The notes under the pieces: generated by a model
What the model was told of the DNA's origin: nothing
The model's database searches: none
Seen by the model: the letters and a program-made list of their open reading frames with translations, nothing else
Shown here: positions 14,998 through 23,069 of the stretch, piece by piece
How the letters are laid out: each line of letters starts with the position of its first letter
Position numbering within the stretch: the stretch's first letter is position 1
Source of the DNA: JAEUKH01 sp964447205
Lineage (GTDB): Bacteria; Myxococcota_A; Polyangia; Polyangiales; Ga0077539
Length of the DNA stretch: 64,000 nucleotides
NCBI GenBank assembly: GCA_964447205.1
Contig: CAYUSB010000008.1
Coordinates: forward strand, 62,001-126,000
Direction of reading: 5' to 3'
Translations under genes and position numbers: made by a program

Positions 14998-16269
14998 ATG
15001 ACCGACGCCGTTGCCACCTACGTCACCGACGCCCCCGAGGGCCGCTTCGCGGGCATCACCCGCCCGTACTCCCCCGCCGACGTGCGGCGCCTGCGCGGGT
15101 CGCTGCGCATCGAGCACTCCCTGGCCCAGCACGGGGCCCGCAGCCTGTGGAAGCTCCTGCACCAGGAGCCCTTCGTGGCCGCCCTCGGGGCCCTCACGGG
15201 CAACCAGGCCGTGCAGCAGGTCCGGGCGGGGCTCAAGGCCATCTACCTGTCGGGCTGGCAGGTGGCGGCCGACGCCAACACCGCCGGGCAGATGTACCCC
15301 GACCAGTCGCTCTACCCCGTGGACAGCGTCCCCAGCGTGGTCCGGCGCGTCAACCAGGCCCTCCAGCGGGCCGACCAGATCGACCACAGCGAGGGCAAAC
15401 ACGACCGCGACTGGTTCGCCCCCATCATGGCCGACGCCGAGGCCGGATTTGGAGGGCCCCTCAACGCCCACGAGCTCATGAAGGCCATGATCGAAGCCGG
15501 GGCCGCGGGGGTTCACTTCGAAGACCAGCTCGCGTCGGAGAAGAAGTGCGGGCACATGGGGGGCAAGGTCCTCGTGCCCACGTCGCAGTTCATCCGGTCG
15601 CTCGTGGCCGCCCGGCTCGCGGCCGACGTGATGGACGTGCCCACCCTCCTCGTGGCCCGCACCGACGCCGACAGCGCCAAGCTCCTCCTGTCCGACGTCG
15701 ACGAGCGCGACCACGCCTTCATCGACGCCGCCAAGGGCCGCACGGCCGAGGGCTTCTACACCCTCAAGGGCGGGGTCGAGTGCTCCATCGCCCGGGCCCT
15801 GTCGTACGCCCCCTACGCCGACCTCCTGTGGTGCGAGACCAGCACCCCCGACCTCGCCCAGGCGAAGCGCTTCGCCGAGGGCGTGCACAAGCAGTTTCCG
15901 GGCAAGATGCTCGCGTACAACTGCTCGCCGAGCTTCAACTGGAAGAAGCACCTCGACGACGCCACCATCGCCAGGTTTCAGCGCGAGCTCGGGGCCATGG
16001 GGTACAAGTTCCAGTTTGTGACGTTGGCGGGGTTTCACACCCTCAACCACGCGATGTTCGCCCTCGCGGCCGACTACCGCGAGCGCGGGATGAGCGCCTA
16101 CTCCGAGGTCCAGGAGGCCGAGTTTGCCTCCGAGCGCCACGGGTACACCGCCACCCGGCACCAGCACGAGGTCGGGACGGGCTACTTCGACGAGGTGGCC
16201 CAGGTCATCTCGGGCGGAAAGGCCAGCACCCTGGCCCTGCACGAGTCGACCGAACAGGCCCAGTTCTGA
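14998..16269 (+). CDS. aceA: Isocitrate lyase
   Basis: 423 aa. It cleaves isocitrate to succinate and glyoxylate, feeding malate synthase. The catalytic signature KKCGHMGGKVLVPT begins at residue 182 (Cys184). Other family stretches are SGWQVAADANTAGQMYPDQ, WFAPIMADAEAGFGG, VARTDADSAKLL and NCSPSFNWKKHLDD. GAGGAG lies 8 nt upstream of the ATG. Second gene of the aceBA unit. Together they permit growth on acetate, fatty acids or other C2 sources, in keeping with a predatory or lipid-degrading lifestyle. No isocitrate dehydrogenase kinase is nearby. Confidence 0.97.
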   Translation: MTDAVATYVTDAPEGRFAGITRPYSPADVRRLRGSLRIEHSLAQHGARSLWKLLHQEPFVAALGALTGNQAVQQVRAGLKAIYLSGWQVAADANTAGQMYPDQSLYPVDSVPSVVRRVNQALQRADQIDHSEGKHDRDWFAPIMADAEAGFGGPLNAHELMKAMIEAGAAGVHFEDQLASEKKCGHMGGKVLVPTSQFIRSLVAARLAADVMDVPTLLVARTDADSAKLLLSDVDERDHAFIDAAKGRTAEGFYTLKGGVECSIARALSYAPYADLLWCETSTPDLAQAKRFAEGVHKQFPGKMLAYNCSPSFNWKKHLDDATIARFQRELGAMGYKFQFVTLAGFHTLNHAMFALAADYRERGMSAYSEVQEAEFASERHGYTATRHQHEVGTGYFDEVAQVISGGKASTLALHESTEQAQF

Positions 16270-16333
16270 AGAATGGCGCGGGTCGCAGCGTATGAGCCCC
16301 CACGGACGCCGTCCCCCCTGAACGAGTGCGAGA

Positions 16334-16371
16334 ATTCCCCGCAGGGGGGGAGTTGCCAACCCCTGGGGAAT
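16334..16371 (+). other. Stem-loop upstream of phospholipase A2 gene
   Basis: ATTCCCC-GC-AGGGG (16334-16347) pairs with CCCCTGGGGAAT (16360-16371). It forms a 12-bp stem with a 2-nt bulge and a 12-nt loop, ending 17 nt before the phospholipase ATG. No T-run follows, so a classical terminator for aceA is unlikely. A 5'-UTR structure or an operator is equally possible. Confidence 0.4.
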
Positions 16372-16388
16372 CCCGCAGGCTCTTACGA

Positions 16389-17261
16389 ATGCGACCAGTC
16401 ACCCACATCCTCCTCGCGTTTGCGCTCGCCCTGCCCACCACGGCGAGCGCGCAGGTTCCCACCGACCCGACCGGGATGCTGGGGACGGCTACCAACGTCG
16501 CGGGCGGGGCCCTCGGCCGTAGCCCCGGGCGCACCTCCTCGCGGAGAGCCTCGCGGCGGGCCAACACCCCCCTGTCCGCGGCCTCTCCCCGGCAGCTCAT
16601 CCTCGTCCAGGCCGACGCGTACATGAACATGCCGCTGGAGACCTTCCACAACGCCCGGCGCCTGCAGCCCCCCCCCTTCGACTGGACCGCCAACGGGTGC
16701 AGCTTCGGCGAGGTCTCGGGCCCCTTCCGCGAGAGCTTCAACCGGGCCTGCGACCGCCACGATTTCGGCTACCACAACTACGGGGCCGGCCGGCTCGCCC
16801 TCGACGTGACCGAGACCCGCCGCACCCGCATCGACGACCGCCTCCGCGACGACCTCAACGCCCTGTGCCGCCGCGACCACGCGGGCCTTACCGAGACCCC
16901 CTGCCTCGCCGCCGCCCAGGCGGTCTACACCGCGGCCCGCTCCATGGGGAGCCGACAGTTTATGACCGGCGCGGCCCCGCCCCCGGCCATCCCCACCCCC
17001 GCCCTGCCGGGCATGGGGGGCAACCAGAATCCCAATCCCATCCCGGGCGTGCCGTTGCCGGGCCTCGGGGCGAGCGAGCGCAGCCGCAGCACGACCATCC
17101 CCATGGGCGGGGGCGGCGGCAACAACGGGAGCCCCCTCCCGGGCCTGCCCAACCCCATGGGCGGTGGCAACGGCGGGAGCCCCGTCCCGGGCCTGCCCAA
17201 CCCCATGGGCGGTGGCGGCGGGAGCCCCATCCCGGGTCTGCCCAACCCCATGGGCCACTGA
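16389..17261 (+). CDS. Secreted prokaryotic phospholipase A2 with Pro/Gly repeat tail
   Basis: 290 aa with signal peptide (MRPVTHILLAFALALPTTAS). The catalytic core has FDWTANGCSFG (Cys104) and CDRHDFGYHNY (Cys121, His124, Asp125), the His-Asp pair and disulphide cysteines of the prokaryotic PLA2 family (PF09056). 'DRLRDDLNALCRRDHAGL' follows, with further cysteines. It would hydrolyse the sn-2 acyl ester of phospholipids outside the cell. After residue 195 a low-complexity tail contains three copies of GSP(L/V/I)PGLPNPMGGG. ATG 16389 is chosen because upstream codons would precede the signal peptide with charged sequence. A stem-loop sits just upstream. It could serve predation or membrane-lipid turnover; the role is inferred. 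Confidence 0.85.
   Translation: MRPVTHILLAFALALPTTASAQVPTDPTGMLGTATNVAGGALGRSPGRTSSRRASRRANTPLSAASPRQLILVQADAYMNMPLETFHNARRLQPPPFDWTANGCSFGEVSGPFRESFNRACDRHDFGYHNYGAGRLALDVTETRRTRIDDRLRDDLNALCRRDHAGLTETPCLAAAQAVYTAARSMGSRQFMTGAAPPPAIPTPALPGMGGNQNPNPIPGVPLPGLGASERSRSTTIPMGGGGGNNGSPLPGLPNPMGGGNGGSPVPGLPNPMGGGGGSPIPGLPNPMGH
17127..17255 (+). repeat. Three coding tandem repeats (45-48 nt) in the PLA2 tail
   Basis: Copies begin at 17127, 17175 and 17220 and encode GSPLPGLPNPMGGGNGG-type units. The copies are nearly identical at nucleotide level, so the copy number is likely to vary by slippage or recombination. Confidence 0.8.
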
Positions 17262-17390
17262 TCGTACCGGCCCCGCGGCCCGCGTCTCGACAGCGAGAGC
17301 GGGCCGTGTTGTTTTGGGGCGACAGGCAGCGCGGGCGAAAGCACGAGGGTGCCGCCCGCGTACGATCGCGCTCACGCAGGAGGATATCAA

Positions 17391-18221
17391 ATGGGTCTGT
17401 TCGATGCGTTCGGAGTCGGCGGAGGCAAGCTGCACATCCAGCTTCAATTTCCGACCGCTCAGGCTGGCAGCGTGCTCCAGGGGATGGTGGTCTACCAGGG
17501 GGGCCGTCGGAATCAGAACATCACCAACATCACCGTCAAGCTCTCCTGCACGATGCAGGTCCCGGGCCCCCAGGGCATGCAGGGGCGCAGCCAGGACGTG
17601 GTCCCCAACCAGCTCGTGACCTCGCAGTTTACGGCCCAGGCGGGGCAGACCCATCAGTTTCCGTTTCAGCTCCAGCTCCCGCCCCAGTGTTTCTCCAGCA
17701 CCCCGGGCATGGTGTCGTACCGCCTCACGGCCAACGCCGACATCGACGGCGAGGTCGACCCGGGGGCGGGCATCGACCTCCAGGTGGTGGGGGCCCCGTA
17801 CGACCCCGGCATGATGGCCGGACCGGGCATGCACCCGGGCATGCACGCGGGCATGGCCTACGGCGGGATGCACCCCGACAAGGCCATGATGGCCAAACAG
17901 GGCGGGTACGACCCGGGCTACGACAAGGGCGGCTATGACAAGGGGGGCTACGACCCGGGCATGGCCAAGGGCGGGTACGACCCGGGCATGGCCAAGGGCG
18001 GCTATGACAAGGGCGGGTACGACCCGGGCATGGCCAAGGGCGGCTACGGCGGGGGCGGCTACGACCACACCAGCCCCGGGAGCCACTGCGCCGCCCAGTG
18101 GAGCGACGGGGCCTACTACGGGGCCACCGTGCTGCAGAACAACGGCGGCATGGTCCTGGTCCAGTGGGACGACGGATCGCCCGCGGGGTGGGTCCGGCTC
18201 GACCAGACCATGCCGGGTTGA
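17391..18221 (+). CDS. Spo0M/arrestin-like protein with GYDPGMAK repeats and C-terminal Tudor-like module
   Basis: 276 aa. ATG 17391 is fixed by a strong AGGAGG 7 nt upstream. The N-terminus MGLFDAFGVGGGKLHIQLQF and the following beta-rich 140 residues (QAGSVLQGMVVYQGG, then VKLSCTMQV, SYRLTANADIDG) resemble Spo0M, an arrestin-like fold. Residues about 170-225 are Gly/Tyr/Asp repeats (KGGYDPGMA, KGGYDKGGYDPGMA). The last 50 residues (AAQWSDGAYYGATVL, VLVQWDDGSPAGWV) look like an agenet/Tudor-type beta barrel. The combination suggests a multi-domain adaptor; in Bacillus Spo0M affects sporulation, but transfer of that role here is speculative. No signal peptide, hence cytosolic. Confidence 0.65.
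   Translation: MGLFDAFGVGGGKLHIQLQFPTAQAGSVLQGMVVYQGGRRNQNITNITVKLSCTMQVPGPQGMQGRSQDVVPNQLVTSQFTAQAGQTHQFPFQLQLPPQCFSSTPGMVSYRLTANADIDGEVDPGAGIDLQVVGAPYDPGMMAGPGMHPGMHAGMAYGGMHPDKAMMAKQGGYDPGYDKGGYDKGGYDPGMAKGGYDPGMAKGGYDKGGYDPGMAKGGYGGGGYDHTSPGSHCAAQWSDGAYYGATVLQNNGGMVLVQWDDGSPAGWVRLDQTMPG
17901..18060 (+). repeat. Coding tandem repeats (GGYDKGGYDPGMAK-type)
   Basis: Units GGGTACGACCCGGGCATGGC-like and GGCTATGACAAGGG-like alternate several times within the Spo0M-like gene. The copies are near-identical and encode Gly-Tyr-Asp-rich sequence. Confidence 0.8.
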
Positions 18222-18373
18222 TCGCACCGACGCCCCTTGGAGCCTTCTGCCTGCGGGGGAGATCAGGTTGCGAAGTGATCGGGGCGTGGTAGGGTGCGGC
18301 CCGTGGCGGTAGGGTGGGCGTCTCTCAATGACACCCACCTTCTTCAATTCAAGATGATTCCGGGGGTTGTGTG

Positions 18374-18820
18374 ATGTTCGGGCAAGCGAGTGGGGCGAAG
18401 GGGATGGGGCGGGCGGTGGTCCTCGTCGGCGACGACGACAGCTTCACCCACAGCCTGGCCGAGCTCCTGGAGGGCGTCGGTCACCCCGTGCGCATCGCGG
18501 TGAGCGCCCGGATGGCCCTCGCGGAGATCACCCGGCTGTCGCGGCCGGTGGTGGTGTGCGACCTCGGGGCCAGCCGGATGCAGGCCGTCGAGCTCTCCCT
18601 GGCCCTGCGCGCGCGCGGGCTCGAGGTCCCCATGGTGGCCATCTCGTCGATGCCCAACATCGACCAGCACTGCCGGGCCCTCGGCATTTCGCGCTACATC
18701 GCCCAGCCCTTCCGCCTCGGGTCTCTGCTCGACCTGGTGGCGGGGGCGGGGGACGAGCCCGAGCCCGAGCACGTCACCCTGGTAGGTGCGACCCCAGGCG
18801 GGTACGCAGCGAGTCTGTAA
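18374..18820 (+). CDS. Stand-alone degenerate response-regulator receiver protein
   Basis: 148 aa from ATG 18374 (a GTG directly precedes it). The receiver fold is evident: acidic pocket VLVGDDD (Asp20, Asp21), phospho-acceptor VCDLG (Asp63), the Ser/Thr strand VAISS (Ser91), and an end YIAQPFRLGSLLDLV. The conserved switch Lys of the K-P motif is replaced by Gln111, so phosphotransfer signalling may be altered or lost. There is no output domain and no kinase next to it. Its 3' end overlaps the convergent APH-type gene by 47 bp, which could produce mutual antisense transcripts. Confidence 0.75.
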   Translation: MFGQASGAKGMGRAVVLVGDDDSFTHSLAELLEGVGHPVRIAVSARMALAEITRLSRPVVVCDLGASRMQAVELSLALRARGLEVPMVAISSMPNIDQHCRALGISRYIAQPFRLGSLLDLVAGAGDEPEPEHVTLVGATPGGYAASL

Positions 18821-19763
18821 GGGCCGCCCGCTCGCCGGGGGACAGCCGCGGGCCGCGGACCCGGAGCTCCTCGGCGGCGCGTAGGGCATGCAGGAGGCGG
18901 TAGAGGCGTCGGCGCTCGGGGGCGTCGTCGAGGGCCTCGCCGCGTAGGGTGTAGCCCTCGGCGAAGGCCTCGTAGCGCCCGGCGAGTTGGGACGGGGTGA
19001 GGTTGTCGGGGCAGCACGACCCGCGGAAGGCCTCGGCCACGAAGGTGAGCTCGTACAAGGGGTCGGCCCCCATGGCGTACTCGAGGTCGAACCAGGCCAC
19101 CACCCGGTCGCCCGCGCTGCGCACGTTGCGGGGGTGGGCGTCGCCGTGGGTGAGGCGGGCCGTGCGGACCTCCTCGACGCTGGGCAGGAGGGCCGCGATG
19201 CGGGCTCCGAGGGGGGCCGCAAGGTCGTGCAGGGGGGTGGCCTGGAGGTCGCGGAGGGCGGCGGTGGCGAGGTGCTCTACGGCGAGGCGCCACACGGGGA
19301 AGGGGCCGCGCCCGGCCCCGTCGAGGAGGCCAAACCCGGCCACGGGGACGGCGTGGAAGGCCGCGAGGCCCTCGCCGAAGGAGGACCACAGGCGGGTGGC
19401 CAGGGCCTCGTCGGCGTCGTGCAGGGTCTGCTCCAGGCTCTGGCCGGGCAAGGGGCGCATCACCACCACGTCGCACTGGCCCCCCAAGGCCCCCCCGCGA
19501 TGGACAAGCTCGGGAACCATCGGCACCGCGGCCACCCCGGCCATGCGTCCCCGCACCCAGGCCTCGCGCCCGGCCCGCCCCGTCTCTCGCGGCAGGAGCT
19601 TCACCACCCGCACCGACCCGTCCCCGAGGGTGACCGCGTAGACCCGGGCCCGGGTGCCTCCCGGCAGGGGGCGCAGCCCCGCGATGGGCTCGCCCAGGAT
19701 GGTCCAGGCCTCGGAGGCGGAGAGCTCGGGCAGGCTCTCGGAGGGGTGGCCCGGGGTGTTCAT
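18774..19763 (-). CDS. Aminoglycoside-phosphotransferase/choline-kinase-like small-molecule kinase
   Basis: 329 aa from ATG 19763. Kinase-like elements: GGTRARVYAVTLGDGSVRVV (P-loop strand and Lys), HGDAHPRNV (Brenner-type catalytic loop, H-x-D-x4-N) and WFDLEYAMGADPLYEL (metal-binding Asp). This is the APH/choline/homoserine kinase superfamily (PF01636). The substrate is unknown and an antibiotic-resistance role should not be assumed. The ATG overlaps the stop of the upstream RNA-methyltransferase gene by 4 bp (19760-19763), so the two are translationally coupled. The 3' end overlaps the receiver gene on the opposite strand. Confidence 0.8.
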   Translation of the reverse strand: MNTPGHPSESLPELSASEAWTILGEPIAGLRPLPGGTRARVYAVTLGDGSVRVVKLLPRETGRAGREAWVRGRMAGVAAVPMVPELVHRGGALGGQCDVVVMRPLPGQSLEQTLHDADEALATRLWSSFGEGLAAFHAVPVAGFGLLDGAGRGPFPVWRLAVEHLATAALRDLQATPLHDLAAPLGARIAALLPSVEEVRTARLTHGDAHPRNVRSAGDRVVAWFDLEYAMGADPLYELTFVAEAFRGSCCPDNLTPSQLAGRYEAFAEGYTLRGEALDDAPERRRLYRLLHALRAAEELRVRGPRLSPGERAALTDSLRTRLGSHLPG

Positions 19764-20938
19764 CGTACGCGGGGCCCGACGGGGGGGCGGGTCCCGCGGC
19801 CGAGGACGTAGCCCACGAGGCGGCACTCGATGTCGCCGTTGAAGAGGGTGTGATCCCAGGCCGTGTCGAGCCCGAGGCTGTGGGTCACGAGGGGGTTTCC
19901 TGACAGGACCACGGCCTTCCATCCCTTCATGGCCCCGAGGGCCTCGCCCAGTTGGCGCGCAAACCCCGCGAGTTGCAAGGGCTGGGCGGCCATCCGGTCG
20001 CCGTACGGCGGGTCGGTCACCACCCACCCCTCGGGCTCGGAGGCTCGCAGGGTCCGGGCGTCCATGCGGGTGAGGGCGATGTCGTCAAGAACCCCGGCGG
20101 CGTAGGCGTTGGCCCGGGTGGCCTCGACGGCCGCGGGGTCGAGGTCGCTCGCCCGGATGGGCCCTGGGGCCTTCGGCAGGACGGCGTCGCGGGCCTCTTC
20201 GAGCAGGGCGTCCCAGGTGGCCCGGGCGGCCCCGTCGAAGCCGGGCCAGCGCTCGAACCCGAAGCGACGTCCGAGGCCCGGGGCGATGTTGCGGGCGGCC
20301 AGGGCGGCCTCGATGGGGAGGGTCCCGGCCCCGCACAGGGGGTCGACGAAGGGGGCATCGGGGCGCCACCCGGACAGCCGGACCACGGCCGCGGCCAGGG
20401 TCTCCTTCATCACGGCCTCGACCACCGAACGGCGGTATCCCCGGCGGTGCAGGGGTTCGCCGGCGAGGTCGAGGTAGACGGTGAGCTCGTCGCGCACGAG
20501 CCGGACGACGACGGCCACGTCGGGGTCGCGGGGGTCGACATCGGGGCGGGAACCGAGCCGATCGCGGAGCCTGTCGACGACGGCGTCCTTGGTCTTGAGG
20601 GCGATGTAGTGCGAGTGGGTGAGCCGGGAGTCGCGGCAGGTGGCGCTCACGGCCAGGGTGTGGCGGGGGGAGAGCCAGGACTCCCATGCGACGGCGTAGA
20701 CGGCGTCGTAGAGGCCCTGCTCGCCCACGGCGGGGCCGCGGTAGACCTCCTGCTGCACCCGCATGGCGAGTCGGCTGTGCAGGCAGGCCCGCATCCCGTG
20801 GCCCCAATCGCCCGCGAAATGAACGCCCCCCCGGTCGGCCTTCACCCGCGGCAGCCCGAGGGCCCGCAGCTCGTCCCGCAGGGCCCCTTCGGTGCCTCGG
20901 GCCGCGGTGGCGAAGAAGGTCCGGGGTGTCTCGGTCAT
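19760..20938 (-). CDS. THUMP-domain class I RNA methyltransferase (RlmL/YpsC-like)
   Basis: 392 aa. The start MTETPRTFFATAARGTEGAL and the N-terminal 160 residues form the ferredoxin-like plus THUMP RNA-binding module. The C-terminal SAM-binding domain has FVDPLCGAGTLPIEAALAAR (motif I with N6-type context), SDLDPAAVEATRANA (motif II) and VVTDPPYGDRM (motif IV DPPY). It matches the RlmL N-terminal half / YpsC group that methylates the exocyclic N2 of a guanosine in 23S rRNA. The second (RlmK) half of E. coli RlmKL is absent, as usual outside gammaproteobacteria. Coupled by ATGA overlap to the APH-like kinase. Confidence 0.85.
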   Translation of the reverse strand: MTETPRTFFATAARGTEGALRDELRALGLPRVKADRGGVHFAGDWGHGMRACLHSRLAMRVQQEVYRGPAVGEQGLYDAVYAVAWESWLSPRHTLAVSATCRDSRLTHSHYIALKTKDAVVDRLRDRLGSRPDVDPRDPDVAVVVRLVRDELTVYLDLAGEPLHRRGYRRSVVEAVMKETLAAAVVRLSGWRPDAPFVDPLCGAGTLPIEAALAARNIAPGLGRRFGFERWPGFDGAARATWDALLEEARDAVLPKAPGPIRASDLDPAAVEATRANAYAAGVLDDIALTRMDARTLRASEPEGWVVTDPPYGDRMAAQPLQLAGFARQLGEALGAMKGWKAVVLSGNPLVTHSLGLDTAWDHTLFNGDIECRLVGYVLGRGTRPPVGPRVR

Positions 20939-21031
20939 GGGTGCCTCCCGGGTGTACCCCGCCGATCGGCCCCTGCATAGGCCCGCGGTGGCCCTTTGCG
21001 TGGGGCCCCGGCCCATGGTTAGTTCGCCCCC

Positions 21032-21574
21032 ATGGCCAGCCCCGCCCCGTGGACCGAACGCCTCCTGACCGAGCGTGTGCTCTATCCTGCCCTGGCGGTT
21101 CTCGTGGTGGGCCTTGTTGCGGTGATGGCCTTGCGCCCGCGGAGCTACGGCCCCGCGGCGGCCTTCGACCTGCCCCTGGTCGGCCCCGAGGGGGCCCTCG
21201 GTCCGGGCCGGGTGAGCCTCCAGGGCTTGCGGGGGCGCGTGGTGCTCCTCGACTTCTGGGCCACCTGGTGCGCCCCGTGCCGGGCCGAGATCCCCATTCT
21301 CCAGCGCCTCCACACACGCTTCGAGGGTCGCGGACTCACCGTCCTGGGGATCAACGTCGACGAGGGGGGCCCGGGGCTCGTCCCGCGGTTTCGGCAGCGG
21401 TTTGGGATGGGGTACCCCCTCGTGTACGACCTCGGAAACCGGGCCTCGGTGCGGTATCAGGTCCAGGGGCTCCCGACCCTCGTGCTCATCGACCGGGCCG
21501 GGACCGTACGCCTGCGCCACGCGGGCATGGCCTCCGAGGCGCGGCTCGCCCAGGCCATCGAGCGGTCTCTGTAA
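21032..21574 (+). CDS. Membrane-anchored TlpA/ResA-like thioredoxin
   Basis: 180 aa. One N-terminal membrane anchor (about residues 15-34) is followed by an extracytoplasmic thioredoxin fold with FWATWCAPCRAEIP (Cys80, Cys83), cis-Pro in VQGLPTLVLID and the typical GLTVLGINVDE insertion of AhpC/TSA-like TlpA/ResA proteins. The likely role is thiol reduction or oxidation in the periplasm, e.g. for cytochrome c maturation, but no ccm genes are adjacent. The 3' end is separated from the convergent prenyl synthase gene by a 13-bp perfect inverted repeat. Confidence 0.9.
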   Translation: MASPAPWTERLLTERVLYPALAVLVVGLVAVMALRPRSYGPAAAFDLPLVGPEGALGPGRVSLQGLRGRVVLLDFWATWCAPCRAEIPILQRLHTRFEGRGLTVLGINVDEGGPGLVPRFRQRFGMGYPLVYDLGNRASVRYQVQGLPTLVLIDRAGTVRLRHAGMASEARLAQAIERSL

Positions 21575-21589
21575 ACGGGCTGCGGGCTG

Positions 21590-21636
21590 CGGCTTGCGGG
21601 CGACGGGCTGCGGCTTGGGGGCGCGCCCGCAAGCCG
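21590..21636. terminator. 13-bp perfect inverted repeat between convergent genes, probable bidirectional terminator
   Basis: CGGCTTGCGGGCG (21590-21602) and CGCCCGCAAGCCG (21624-21636) pair perfectly around a 21-nt loop. They fill the gap between the TlpA-like stop (21574) and the prenyl-synthase stop (21637). There is no T-run on either side, so if it terminates transcription it is not a textbook intrinsic terminator. Confidence 0.5.
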
Positions 21637-22560
21637 TTACGCCCCGAGGGCAGGGGCCCCGCGGTCGAGGCGGTCGTCGAGGGCGGCGGCCAGGGAGAAG
21701 ACCTCAGCCCGCGGCAGCTTCGCCCCCGGGCCCTCGACCTCCAGCTTGTCCAAAGTCGCCCGAGCCAGAACCACCGGGAGGGCCGTAAACTCCACATACC
21801 CCCGCGGGGCCTCGTGGGCTTGCAGGGCGTGGACGTAGGTCACGGCCGCGTCGAGGTCGCCCCGGGCGAGCGAGAGGATCTCGGGGCGGGCTACGTCGGC
21901 GGGCAGATACGTGCGCCCGTCGCGGGCGTCGTCGGAGGCGTCCTTGAGGATGTTGACCAGCTGGAGGCCCTCCCCGAAGGCCCGAGCGTGCGCGCGCAGG
22001 GTCGGGGCCGCCGGGGCCACCGCGGGGGCGTCCATCACGAAGAGGTCGGTGAGGAGCTCGCCCACGATGCCCGCCACCACGTAACAATACCCCCGGAGGT
22101 CGGCGAGCGACCCGAGGTGGAGCGACCCGTGGGCCGTGCTCCGGGCCACGAAGCCCTTCATGCCCTCGGCCGTGCGGGCGGCGTGATGCAAGACTGCTGC
22201 CCGGGCCCCGGGCGACAAGGTGGCCAGGGAGGACAAGACCCGCGGGGTCTCCTCCAGGAGGTCGAGGTACCCCGGGTGCTCGCTCGGACCGGCCTCCCGC
22301 CACCCCCTCGCCGTAGCCTCCACCCCCGGCGGAACCTCCCCCGTGGCCACCAGCCCCGGGTCGCGCAGCATGGCCAGGAAGGCGTCGAGGGCCTCCGACC
22401 GCTGCGACCGGGGCCAGGACGCGGCGTCCTCAAAGGTGTCGGCGATCCGAAACAGGAGGTAGGCCAGGGTCACCGCGTGACGGGTGGGCTCGGGCAGGCG
22501 CGGGATCGACAGGGCGAAGGTGCGGCTCGTACGCAGCAACAGCGCCGCGAGGGGGTTCAT
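21637..22560 (-). CDS. Phytoene/squalene synthase family protein
   Basis: 307 aa from ATG 22560. Head-to-head prenyl synthase signatures: RIADTFEDA (first Asp-rich motif, Asp41 and Asp45), LRGYCYVVAGIVGELLTDLF and NILKDASDDARDGRTYLPAD (second Asp-rich motif). It would condense two prenyl diphosphates (FPP to squalene or presqualene, or GGPP to phytoene). The sequence does not decide between squalene-type and phytoene-type, and no carotenoid or hopanoid genes are adjacent. Squalene/sterol and carotenoid chemistry are both known in myxobacteria. An in-frame GTG at 22569 is an alternative start. Confidence 0.85.
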   Translation of the reverse strand: MNPLAALLLRTSRTFALSIPRLPEPTRHAVTLAYLLFRIADTFEDAASWPRSQRSEALDAFLAMLRDPGLVATGEVPPGVEATARGWREAGPSEHPGYLDLLEETPRVLSSLATLSPGARAAVLHHAARTAEGMKGFVARSTAHGSLHLGSLADLRGYCYVVAGIVGELLTDLFVMDAPAVAPAAPTLRAHARAFGEGLQLVNILKDASDDARDGRTYLPADVARPEILSLARGDLDAAVTYVHALQAHEAPRGYVEFTALPVVLARATLDKLEVEGPGAKLPRAEVFSLAAALDDRLDRGAPALGA

Positions 22561-22766
22561 GACGTGCACTTCGTGCCTTGGGGGACCGGGATGTCAAGGC
22601 CTGTCGGCCACAAATCCCCGACCGAGGTGCTTGCGTCGGCGAATCGTTGGTGATACGCCACCGCCCCCTGCGACCCCACCGCGGTGTACCAATGTCCTGT
22701 CCCCGGGCGTCTCCTACGTCACGGGCCCTCAGGCGCACAGCCACCGCACCGTACGAGGTTCTCCCC

Positions 22767-22979
22767 ATGAAGCCTGGCATCCACCCGAGCTACCCCATCG
22801 TCACCATCTCCTGCGCCTGCGGCACCACCGTGCAGGCCCGCTCCACGCGGGGCTCCTTCTCGGTGGAGGTGTGCTCGGCGTGTCACCCGTTCTACACGGG
22901 CAAGCAGAAGGTCCTCGACACGGCAGGGCGCGTCGACCGCTTCCGCAAGCGCTACGAGAAGGTCGCCCCCAAGAAGTGA
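22767..22979 (+). CDS. rpmE: 50S ribosomal protein L31 (bL31)
   Basis: 70 aa: MKPGIHPSYPIVTISCACGT, then FSVEVCSACHPFYTGKQKVL, then a basic tail ending KVAPKK. Cysteines 16, 18, 36 and 39 form the zinc site of the C+ (type A) form, so no zinc-independent paralog features are seen. A GAGG element lies about 10 nt upstream of the ATG. Followed after 90 bp by a DUF1385 gene, an arrangement (rpmE then yqhQ-like) conserved in many bacteria, although the usual next gene prfA is absent here. Confidence 0.95.
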   Translation: MKPGIHPSYPIVTISCACGTTVQARSTRGSFSVEVCSACHPFYTGKQKVLDTAGRVDRFRKRYEKVAPKK

Positions 22980-23069
22980 CCGCCCCGGTCTCTCCGCCTC
23001 GCTCCCGCCTCCCCCTCCGCTCCCCTCCGCCTCTTTGCAAAGCACCCCGCGGTGCTATGTTCTCCGGCG

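Noticed and set aside
18774..19763. Antibiotic-resistance aminoglycoside phosphotransferase
   Set aside because: Only the generic APH/choline-kinase fold motifs are present; no resistance-specific features or mobile context exist, so the call stays at family level.
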